DNA of 8,046 nucleotides, taken from the NCBI GenBank assembly GCA_015655255.1, contig JAATFJ010000303.1, positions 1 through 8,046 of the forward strand, read 5' to 3'. Below the pieces are notes generated by a model that was not told the DNA's origin, searched no databases, and worked only from the letters and a program-made list of their open reading frames with translations. This stretch comes from Actinomycetales bacterium (GTDB lineage Bacteria; Actinomycetota; Actinomycetes; Actinomycetales; Microbacteriaceae). A program made the translations under genes and the position numbers. Positions 1-8,046 of the stretch are shown here, piece after piece; positions within the stretch are counted from its first letter, which is position 1, and each line of letters starts with the position of its first letter.

Positions 1-669
1 CAGGCCATCGCCCATGCCCTCGACCGCGAGGGCATCGCGTCGGCGGTGACCTTCGGTCTTGCCGACGTCGCGAACTCGCTCATCCCGCCCGCCATCGAGT
101 ACTCCGCGAATGACGAGGGCTACGCGCTCGACTACGACCTCGACGCCGCGAAGGAGGCGCTCGCCGCCTCCGCCTACCCCGACGGCTTCTCGACGACCCT
201 CCTCATCGCGAGCGGCAACTCTCAGCGCGCCCAGGAGGCGCAGATCATCCAGGATGCGCTCGCCGAGATCGGCATCACCGTGGAGATCGAGCAGATCGAC
301 ATCGCCTCCTTCCGTGAGCGCTTCAAGGCCCTCGACTACTCGTTCATGATCAACAGCGGCGTGAGCGACCAGCCCGACCCCAACGGCCTCATCACCTTCC
401 AGGCCGATCCGGAAGGCTTCAGTCAGTCCTACTGGACGAGCTACACGAACCCCGAGGTCACCGAGCTCATGGAGAAGGGCCGCACGACGCCGGACGGCGA
501 CGAGCGCGAACAGATCTACCTCGACATCCAGAAGATCCTCGCCGAGGACGCACCGTACATCCCGCTGTTCTACCCTGAGACAGTGAAGGCATCCACGAGC
601 AAGGTCCACGGGCTCTCCGTGCTCCCCAACGGCAGCGTGCGCTTCCAGGACGCGTGGATCGAGCAGTGA
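1..669 (+). CDS. ABC transporter substrate-binding protein, family 5 (C-terminal part)
   Basis: Only the last 222 residues are present; the reading frame is open from base 1, so the signal peptide and N-terminal lobe lie left of the window. The fragment matches the C-terminal half of family-5 solute-binding proteins (DppA/OppA/NikA class). It opens with QAIAHALDREGI, the usual 'A..ALDRE' segment. It then has the Y-x-L-D-x-D-x-x-A-A-K-E-A-L segment typical of these proteins, and near the end DAPYIPLFYP. In this family the extracytoplasmic protein, lipid-anchored in Gram-positives, captures solute and delivers it to the paired permeases, which follow directly here. The stop (667-669) overlaps a GTG start of the first permease. 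Substrate cannot be read from sequence; peptides, opines, metal chelates and amino-compounds are all known for the family. Confidence 0.93.
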   Translation, partial: QAIAHALDREGIASAVTFGLADVANSLIPPAIEYSANDEGYALDYDLDAAKEALAASAYPDGFSTTLLIASGNSQRAQEAQIIQDALAEIGITVEIEQIDIASFRERFKALDYSFMINSGVSDQPDPNGLITFQADPEGFSQSYWTSYTNPEVTELMEKGRTTPDGDEREQIYLDIQKILAEDAPYIPLFYPETVKASTSKVHGLSVLPNGSVRFQDAWIEQ

Positions 670-1616
670 TCCCGGCCCCGCTCCGGTGGCTGGGGCGGAC
701 CGCGGCGAACGTGGTCCCCGTGGTCATCGGAGTGGTGGTCGTCGTCTTCTTCCTGCTCCGGCTCGTGCCGGGAGACCCCGCGCGCATGATCCTCGGCGAC
801 CAGGCGACGGAGGACTCCATCGCCGCTCTGCGGGAGAAGCTCGGGCTGAACCTCCCCCTGGGGGAGCAGTTCGCGCAGTTCGTGGGCTCCCTGCTCACCC
901 GCGGAGACACGGGGGACTCGCTCTTCTACGGCGTGCCCACCCGTGACCTCATCGTGGAACGCATCCCCATCAGCCTCGTGCTTATTGCGCTGTGCCTCGT
1001 GTTCACCGTGGCGATCGCGGTGCCGCTCGCGCTCGCCGCGGCGCGGCACCGCAACGGCGTCGTCGATCACGTCGTGCGCGTGATCCCCACGATCACCCTG
1101 GGCATGCCGGGGTTCTGGGTAGGGCTGCTGCTCATCCTGCTCTTCGCCGTCGTGCTGCGCTGGTTCCCCGTGGGTGGCATCGCGGACGGTCCCTTCGGGC
1201 TCGTTCGCAGCCTCATCCTCCCTGCGCTCACGGTCTCCCTCGGGCTTGCGCCGCCGCTGATCCGATCGCTGCGCGAGCAGCTCCTCGAGGCGTACTCCTC
1301 CGACTTCGTCACGACGCTGCGCGCGGCGGGCGTCCCTGAGCGGCGCATCGCCCTGGGGCACGTCCTGCGCAACGCCGCGGCGCCCACGACGGCGCTCCTC
1401 GGCGTGAACATCGCCTACATGATCGGCGGCAGCCTCGTCATCGAGAAGGTCTTCGCCATCAACGGGCTGGGCACTCTCCTCTTCAACGCCATCGGCAATC
1501 GCGATTTCCCGCTCGTGCAGGCCGTGGCCCTTTACAGTGCCATCGGCGTCGTCGTGGTGACGGTGCTCGTCGACCTGCTCGTGCGCGTGCTCGATCCGCG
1601 GGGAGGCCGCTCATGA
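666..1616 (+). CDS. ABC transporter permease, DppB/OppB/NikB type
   Basis: Inner-membrane permease of about 316 aa, normal for the family. About six hydrophobic segments are visible, near residues 15-32, 101-125, 142-166, 182-199, 244-264 and 284-310. Just after TM1 comes LRLVPGDPA, the hallmark of DppB-type proteins, and near residues 213-236 the EAA-type coupling loop ([19 protein letters not shown]) that docks on the ATPase. Start choice: GTG at 666 gives a GTGA overlap with the upstream stop, matching the 4-nt overlaps at every later junction. GTG at 654 is also in frame and adds MDRA; an AGGA at 647-650 sits only 3 nt before it. Neither has an ideal ribosome site, so coupled re-initiation is likely. 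It should pair with the next gene as a heterodimeric channel. Confidence 0.95.
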   Translation: MIPAPLRWLGRTAANVVPVVIGVVVVVFFLLRLVPGDPARMILGDQATEDSIAALREKLGLNLPLGEQFAQFVGSLLTRGDTGDSLFYGVPTRDLIVERIPISLVLIALCLVFTVAIAVPLALAAARHRNGVVDHVVRVIPTITLGMPGFWVGLLLILLFAVVLRWFPVGGIADGPFGLVRSLILPALTVSLGLAPPLIRSLREQLLEAYSSDFVTTLRAAGVPERRIALGHVLRNAAAPTTALLGVNIAYMIGGSLVIEKVFAINGLGTLLFNAIGNRDFPLVQAVALYSAIGVVVVTVLVDLLVRVLDPRGGRS

Positions 1617-2461
1617 GCCTCACCCGCATCGCCGTGCACCGTGGCTTCTTCGCGCGCGCCGTGCGCACCCCGACCCTCGTCACCGGCGTCGTCCTGCTTG
1701 TCCTGCTCGCCGCCGCGGCGCTCCTCGCCCCCGTGCTCGCCCCCTACGACCCCGCCGCCCAGGAGCTCACCGCTGGGCTCCTCCCGCCCTCCGCGGAACA
1801 CCTCTTCGGCACCGATCAGCTGGGCCGCGACATCTACTCGCGGATGTTCTTCGCGGCGCGCACGGGTCTCGGTATCGCCGCGACGGCCGCGATCCTCCCC
1901 TTCGTCACAGGGGTCGTCCTCGGCGTCGTCTCCGGGTACTTCGGCACGTGGGTCGACTACGTCATCGGCCGCGTCGTCGACACCGTCATCGCCTTCCCCT
2001 TCTACGTCATCCTCGTCGCCCTCGCCTTCGCGCTCGGCGCGGGCCCCGCGGGCATCTTCGTCGCCTTCGCGCTCGTCGGCTGGGTCGGCTACGCCCGCGT
2101 CGTGCGCACGGCAGCCCGCACCCTGCGCTCCTCCGGCTGGGTCGAGGCGGCCCGCGGCGGCGGCCTGTCGCACGCTCGCATCGTCTTCCGGCATCTGCTC
2201 CCCAACGTCCTCCCACAGGCCGTCGTCCTGCTCATGACGGAGATCGTCCTCATCCTCGTCGCCGTCGTCACCCTCGGCTACCTGGGGCTCGGCGTGCAGC
2301 CCCCGACACCGGACTGGGGGACGATGATCGCCGATGGGCAGTCGTTCCTCACGACGAAGTGGTGGATCTCCACGCTCCCGGGTATCGGCGTCATCTATAC
2401 CGGCATCGCGCTCTCGCTCACGGGCGACGGGCTCGCCGACGTCTGGAGGGTGAAGCGATGA
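1613..2461 (+). CDS. ABC transporter permease, DppC/OppC/NikC type
   Basis: Second permease, 282 aa. An N-terminal membrane segment near residues 21-43 is followed by APYDP and then [15 protein letters not shown] (about 63-77), the classic DppC/OppC signature. Further hydrophobic segments lie near 84-110, 122-158, 204-228 and 251-272. The EAA loop begins at E178-A179-A180 and runs to HLLPN, and [18 protein letters not shown] is the usual late motif. The C-terminus is [12 protein letters not shown], ending where family members normally end after GDGLRD. Start ATG overlaps the previous stop (ATGA) and is preceded by GGGAGG at 1601-1606, 6 nt away. It forms the translocation channel with the preceding permease. 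Confidence 0.96.
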   Translation: MSLTRIAVHRGFFARAVRTPTLVTGVVLLVLLAAAALLAPVLAPYDPAAQELTAGLLPPSAEHLFGTDQLGRDIYSRMFFAARTGLGIAATAAILPFVTGVVLGVVSGYFGTWVDYVIGRVVDTVIAFPFYVILVALAFALGAGPAGIFVAFALVGWVGYARVVRTAARTLRSSGWVEAARGGGLSHARIVFRHLLPNVLPQAVVLLMTEIVLILVAVVTLGYLGLGVQPPTPDWGTMIADGQSFLTTKWWISTLPGIGVIYTGIALSLTGDGLADVWRVKR

Positions 2462-3207
2462 TCGAGAACCTCGTCACCGTCGATTCCCTCGTACTCACGG
2501 GGGATGAGGGCCAGCGCCTCGTCGACGGCGTGTCCTTCTCGGTCGCCGCGGGGGAATCCCTCGGCATCGTCGGGGAGTCCGGCTCCGGCAAGAGCCTCAC
2601 CCTGCGGAGGATCCTCGGGCTGCTCCCCGACGGCGTGCATGCCGCGGAGGGAGAGGTCGATGTCCGCGGACGCGCGGCGATGGTGTTCCAGGACCCGCTC
2701 ACGGCCCTCGACCCGCTCGCGCGCGTCGGCGCGCAGGTCGCAGAGGTGAGCCGCTACGCCCACCGCAGCGGACACGCCGCGGCCGCGGCGCACGCGCGGG
2801 AGCTCCTCGCCCAGGTCGGGCTCGATGCCCCGCGGCTGTTCCGCGCGCGCCCCTTCGAGCTCTCCGGCGGCCAGCGGCAGCGTGTCGTCATCGCCCTCGC
2901 CCTCGCGCGCGATCCGCAGATCCTCCTGTGCGACGAGCCCACGACGGCGCTCGACGTGACGGTGCAACGACAGGTGCTCGACCTTCTCGATGCGCTGCGC
3001 CGGGAGTGGGGGCTCGCGATGGTGTTCGTCAGCCACGACCTCGCCGTCGTCGCCCAGGTGTGCTCACGGCTCCTCGTTATGCGGGAGGGGCGCGTGGAGG
3101 AGCGGGGCGAGACCGACGAGGTCCTCGCCCGGCCGCAGGCCGACTACACCCGCCGCCTCCTTGCGGCGATCCCCACGCTCCCGCCGCTGGAAGGAGCGCC
3201 GTCATGA
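2458..3207 (+). CDS. ABC transporter ATPase, OppD/DppD/NikD type, compact
   Basis: Cytoplasmic ATPase of 249 aa that powers the importer. Walker A is GESGSGKS (39-46), the Q-loop is VFQDP with Q78, the signature is LSGGQRQRV (135-143), Walker B is [12 protein letters not shown] (155-166) and the switch histidine is H193 in VSHD. All catalytic residues are intact. Two things are odd. It ends shortly after [11 protein letters not shown], without the C-terminal oligopeptide/HPY extension of typical 320-340 aa DppD/OppD proteins; the length resembles NikD (about 254 aa). Also, only about 32 residues separate Walker A from the Q-loop glutamine, against about 50 in DppD-like proteins as I recall them. 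Start ATG makes an ATGA overlap and has GGAGG at 2445-2449. A longer in-frame start at 1948 would run out of frame through the permease gene and is not used. Confidence 0.95.
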   Translation: MIENLVTVDSLVLTGDEGQRLVDGVSFSVAAGESLGIVGESGSGKSLTLRRILGLLPDGVHAAEGEVDVRGRAAMVFQDPLTALDPLARVGAQVAEVSRYAHRSGHAAAAAHARELLAQVGLDAPRLFRARPFELSGGQRQRVVIALALARDPQILLCDEPTTALDVTVQRQVLDLLDALRREWGLAMVFVSHDLAVVAQVCSRLLVMREGRVEERGETDEVLARPQADYTRRLLAAIPTLPPLEGAPS

Positions 3208-3961
3208 CGCGCATCGATATCGAGAACGCGCGCATCCGCCTGGGCGGTGCGCTCATCGTCGACGACGTGTCCCTGGCGATCCCGGACGGCGCCTCGGTGG
3301 GGCTCGTGGGGGAGTCCGGCTCGGGGAAGACGACCCTCGCACGGGCCGTCGTCGGCGCCGCGCCGCTCGCCGCCGGACGGATCCTCCGCGACGGCCTCCC
3401 CGTCGTCCGCCCCACGCGGGAGCAGCGCCGCGCCGTGCAGCTCATCGCGCAGGACCCCTACTCCTCCCTCAACCCCCGGATGACCGTGGGACAGACGATC
3501 GGTGAACTCCTGCGGGTGCATCGCCTCGTTCCCCCCGACGGCGTCGAACGCCGTGTCGCCGGACTGCTCGCCCTCGTACATCTCGAAGCGGATGCCGCAG
3601 GCGCCTACCCGCACCAGTTCTCCGGCGGTCAGCGGCAGCGCATCGCCATCGCGCGGGCCCTCGCCGTCGAACCGCGCGTCCTCGTCGCGGACGAGCCGAC
3701 GAGCGCGCTCGACGTTTCCGTGCAGCAGACAGTCATCGCGTTGTTGCGTCGCCTGCGCGCGGAGCTGGGGCTCACGCTGCTGTTCATCTCGCACGACCTC
3801 GGTGTCGTGAGCGAGGTGAGCGACACGGTCGCCGTCCTCGAACACGGCCGTCTCGTCGAGGTCGCCGAGCGCTCCCGCTTTTTCGCGCATCCCGCGCACC
3901 CCTACAGCCGCGCGCTCCTCGAAGCGGTGCCCCGGCTGGATACCAGAGTAGAAGGACCCCA

Positions 3962-3965
<4 letters not shown>
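3204..3965 (+). CDS. ABC transporter ATPase, OppF/DppF/NikE type
   Basis: Second ATPase, 253 aa, partner of the preceding subunit. Walker A is GESGSGKT (36-43), Q83 lies in [16 protein letters not shown] (the SSLNPR stretch is typical of OppF/DppF), the signature is FSGGQRQRI (139-147), Walker B is [12 protein letters not shown] (159-170) and the switch histidine is H197 in ISHD. It ends soon after [15 protein letters not shown], so like its partner it lacks a long C-terminal oligopeptide domain; NikE is of comparable length. ATG overlaps the previous stop (ATGA), with AAGGAG at 3191-3196, 7 nt upstream. An upstream in-frame start at 2928 lies inside the previous ATPase gene and is rejected. 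The two ATPases should form a heterodimer under the two permeases. Confidence 0.95.
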
Positions 3966-6492
<2,527 letters not shown>

Positions 6493-6509
6493 GCGCCACA
6501 GCGACACGT

Positions 6510-6553
6510 AAGAAGGGGGGAGCCATGGTCCGACGTCCGGCTCCCCCTTCTTC
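6510..6553 (+). terminator. Strong hairpin after enolase: terminator-like, and enclosing the next gene's RBS and start codon
   Basis: Bases 6510-6524 pair with 6539-6552: nine GC-rich pairs (6516-6524 with 6539-6547), one bulged G (6515), then five A/T-rich pairs (6510-6514 with 6548-6552). The loop is 14 nt, 6525-6538. The A-run, GC stem and T-rich 3' arm resemble a rho-independent terminator for enolase, beginning 18 nt after its stop. However, the 5' arm contains the purine-rich ribosome site of the next gene, and the loop begins exactly at that gene's ATG. It may therefore act as terminator, translational brake, or both. Pairing is read directly; function is inferred. Confidence 0.6.
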
Positions 6554-7058
6554 GCGTCCCGCGACGGCGAAGACAGGCCAGACGGACACCCCGAGGGCAT
6601 CCTCCGCACGCCGCACAACTCCCGCGCGCGTCGACGTGCGCGAGTGGACGAGCGGGATCCGGCTCTCCGGGTTCATGGTGATCATGCTCTCCCTCGTCAT
6701 CCTCGGCGCCTGGGTGCTCGTCCCCACTCTGGGCACCTTCATCGATCAGCGTCAGAAGATCGCCGCGCTGGAGGCGTCCGTGCAGGTGACGCAGGAGGAG
6801 ATCGCCGCCCTGGAGGAAGAACGCGATCGCTGGCAGGACCCCGCCTACATCTCCGCGCAAGCGCGGGAACGCCTCTACTACGTCTATCCCGGCGAGGTCG
6901 TCTATCTCGTTGACAACGATCTCAGCGTCACCGACCTGCCCCCGGAGCAGGAGGCGGTGAGCAGCGAGATCGAGGAGCAGCAGGCCGATTGGATGCCGCA
7001 GATCCTCCGTTCCGTCGTCGCGGCCGGTCTCGCACAGAACGCCGTCGCGGCGCCCTAG
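6525..7058 (+). CDS. ftsB: FtsB/DivIC-family septum formation protein
   Basis: Bitopic membrane protein of the divisome, 177 aa. In this family it links FtsL/FtsQ and the septal peptidoglycan synthases. Layout: a basic, Pro/Ala/Thr-rich cytoplasmic tail (1-46), one transmembrane helix (about 47-66, LSGFMVIMLSLVILGAWVLV), an extracytoplasmic coiled coil (about 74-102, IAALEASVQVTQEEIAALEE), then the DivIC motif W103-Q-D-P-x-Y-I followed by ARERLYYVYPGEVVYLVD (113-130). The tail beyond 130 is acidic and variable. The order enolase then FtsB is typical of actinobacteria. The start ATG has a purine-rich site (AAGGGGGGAG, 6513-6522) only 2 nt before it, and both sit in a stable hairpin. No in-frame ATG or good alternative start was seen before the membrane helix. 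Expression seems to depend on read-through from enolase or on an unseen promoter. Confidence 0.92.
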   Translation: MVRRPAPPSSRPATAKTGQTDTPRASSARRTTPARVDVREWTSGIRLSGFMVIMLSLVILGAWVLVPTLGTFIDQRQKIAALEASVQVTQEEIAALEEERDRWQDPAYISAQARERLYYVYPGEVVYLVDNDLSVTDLPPEQEAVSSEIEEQQADWMPQILRSVVAAGLAQNAVAAP

Positions 7059-7083
7059 CTCCCGTACAGCCGGGCTCCCGTAC
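7058..7083 (+). repeat. Tandem-spaced 10-bp direct repeat GCTCCCGTAC
   Basis: GCTCCCGTAC occurs exactly at 7058-7067 and 7074-7083, a 16-nt period. The second copy runs into the proposed -10 box of the next gene. If transcription starts at 7093, the copies cover about -35 to -26 and -19 to -10. This could be a regulator site or a local duplication; the repeat is certain, the role is not. Confidence 0.45.
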
Positions 7084-7086
7084 CCT
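7081..7086 (+). promoter_or_regulatory. -10 element (TACCCT) for a leaderless DUF501 transcript
   Basis: TACCCT fits TANNNT and ends six bases before the GTG at 7093, the spacing expected if the G of the start codon is +1. The GGAGG at 7087-7091 leaves a single base before GTG, too close to act as a ribosome site, which favours a leaderless mRNA. No clear -35 box is visible. Confidence 0.55.
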
Positions 7087-7092
7087 GGAGGG

Positions 7093-7626
7093 GTGACCAT
7101 TCCTCCGTTCGCTGCGCCCACCTCGGCCGAGATCGCCGTGGTCAGCGCTCAGCTCGGGCGTCCCGCCCGCGGCGTCGTGGGGATCGCGGCCCGCTGCGTC
7201 TGCGGCAACCCCACGGTCGTGGCGACCGTGCCGCGGCTGCCCGAGGGGACGCCCTTCCCCACCTTCTACTACCTCACGCATCCGGCCGCGACGGCGGCGA
7301 TGTCGACGCTCGAGGCGACGCAGGTGATGCCGGAGCTCGCGGCGCTCCTCGTCGAGGACGAGGACGTCGCGGCCGCCTACCGGCGTGCGCACACCGCCTA
7401 TCTCGCCGATCGGGCGCAGTTCGGCGAGGTCTCCGAGATCGACGGGATCTCCGCGGGCGGCATGCCCACGCGCGTGAAGTGCCTGCATGCGCTCGCTGCG
7501 CATGCGCTTGCGGCGGGACCGGGTGTCAACCCCATCGGCGATGCGGCGCTCGCCCGCTCCTCGTGGAGCCCCGACGTGTGCCGCTGCGAGTCGCCGGGCG
7601 CGGCCACGGGAGGAGTCGCGGCATGA
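7093..7626 (+). CDS. DUF501 domain protein
   Basis: Conserved actinobacterial protein of unknown function, 177 aa. Recognised from its signature stretches: GRPARGVVGIAARCVCGNP (22-40), a TVPRLPEGTPFPTFYYLTHP segment (45-64), SAGGMPTRVKCLHALAAHALA (120-140) and GPGVNPIGD (142-150). No signal peptide or membrane helix, so it is probably cytosolic. Cysteines fall in two CxC pairs (C35/C37 and C163/C165) plus C130-L-H132 with H137, which could form a metal site; this is inference. GTG is the only start that keeps the N-terminal QLGR region, and the translation start appears leaderless. The gene ends in an ATGA overlap with the peptidase gene, so the two are likely co-expressed. Proximity to ftsB is common in actinobacteria and hints at a cell-envelope or division link without proving it. 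Confidence 0.9.
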   Translation: MTIPPFAAPTSAEIAVVSAQLGRPARGVVGIAARCVCGNPTVVATVPRLPEGTPFPTFYYLTHPAATAAMSTLEATQVMPELAALLVEDEDVAAAYRRAHTAYLADRAQFGEVSEIDGISAGGMPTRVKCLHALAAHALAAGPGVNPIGDAALARSSWSPDVCRCESPGAATGGVAA

Positions 7627-8046
7627 GGTTCGGCCGGGGGGCGCGGGGGGCGGTGGCGGCACTCGTCGTCGCCGCATCCGTACTGCTTCTCGGATCCGCG
7701 GCGACGCCGACACCATCGCCGTCCCCCGCGCGCAGCCAGACGCCCACGCCCACGCCGACGAAGTCGCCCCTGCCCATCGCCGACGACCCCGCCGATCCCA
7801 CACGGGCCTCCGAGTACTGGCTCGACGGTGCCGGGGTGCGCGAGGCCTGGTACACAACACGCGGCAAGGGCGTCACGATCGCCGTGATCGATACCGGTAT
7901 CGGCTCGGGCGTGCCCGCCCTCGACGCGGCCGTCGTCGGGGGTACAGACGTCTCCGGCAGCGGTAGCGCCGACGGGCGCACGCCCGTGGGTGTGAAGGAC
8001 CGGGAGCACGGCTCCTGGGTGGGGTCCGTCGCCGCGGCCCGCGGCA
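7623..8046 (+). CDS. Secreted subtilisin-like serine peptidase (S8), N-terminal part
   Basis: First 141 codons of a gene that runs off the right edge. Residues 1-9 carry four arginines, followed by a hydrophobic stretch (10-24) and GSAA (24-27), a plausible signal peptide; there is no lipobox cysteine. Residues 28-51 are a Pro/Thr/Ser linker (TPTPSPSP, then TPTPTPTKSP). The catalytic domain then begins: KGVTIAVIDTGI with the Asp of the triad at D90, and EHGSWVGSVAAARG with the His at H129. The serine and any C-terminal membrane anchor lie outside the window. The His motif reads HGSWV where most subtilases have HGT-x-V. ATG overlaps the DUF501 stop (ATGA), with GGGAGGAG at 7608-7615, 7 nt upstream. 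It resembles mycosin-like, cell-wall-associated subtilases; the substrate is unknown. Confidence 0.9.
   Translation, partial: MRFGRGARGAVAALVVAASVLLLGSAATPTPSPSPARSQTPTPTPTKSPLPIADDPADPTRASEYWLDGAGVREAWYTTRGKGVTIAVIDTGIGSGVPALDAAVVGGTDVSGSGSADGRTPVGVKDREHGSWVGSVAAARG

Noticed and set aside
570..1361. 263-codon minus-strand frame over the first permease
   Set aside because: Composition is Arg/Glu/His/Asp-rich low complexity and it overlaps a clear permease and the end of the binding protein; a compositional shadow.
1948..2457. Long upstream extension of the first ATPase reading frame
   Set aside because: The extension is Arg/His-rich, lies out of frame inside the second permease gene, and the ATG at 2458 has a good ribosome site and family-like N-terminus.
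6928..7860. 310-codon minus-strand frame over DUF501 and the peptidase start
   Set aside because: Arg/Pro/Gly-rich, no motif, and it covers three well-supported genes on the other strand.

Overview
The window is chromosomal DNA of a very high-GC Gram-positive bacterium, most likely an actinobacterium of the Microbacteriaceae (Microbacterium-like). The GC-rich third codon positions, GTG starts, dense ATGA overlaps, the TANNNT -10 elements and the order enolase - FtsB/DivIC - DUF501 - subtilase all point that way. The assignment is by recognition only; no database search was run.

Region 1 (1-5029) is one tightly packed operon on the + strand. It holds the C-terminal part of a family-5 (peptide/opine/nickel class) substrate-binding protein, two DppB/DppC-type permeases, two separate Opp/Dpp/Nik-type ATPases, and a class-V, PLP-dependent aminotransferase of the alanine-glyoxylate/serine-pyruvate type. 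All five junctions can be read as 4-nt overlaps (GTGA once, ATGA four times), so the enzyme appears translationally coupled to the importer. The natural inference is uptake of an amino-group-bearing or chelated compound followed by transamination. Both ATPases are short (249 and 253 aa) and lack the usual C-terminal oligopeptide extension. The aminotransferase keeps the catalytic lysine and PLP-binding aspartate but departs from the family at its phosphate-binding motifs. The operon promoter lies left of the window.

Region 2 (5030-5211) is the largest gap, 182 nt. It holds a candidate promoter for enolase and a small inverted repeat, and no gene. No stretch above 300 nt lacks a gene.

Region 3 (5212-8046) is a housekeeping block on the + strand: enolase (complete, canonical active site), an FtsB/DivIC-type divisome protein, a DUF501 protein, and the first 141 codons of a secreted subtilisin-like peptidase that runs off the right edge. 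A 14-bp hairpin between enolase and the FtsB gene could be the enolase terminator. It also buries the whole FtsB ribosome-binding site in its 5' arm and starts its loop exactly at the FtsB ATG. The DUF501 gene appears leaderless: a TACCCT -10 element sits six bases before its GTG. DUF501 and the peptidase overlap by ATGA and are probably co-transcribed.

No tRNA, rRNA, CRISPR array, insertion sequence or phage feature was seen.
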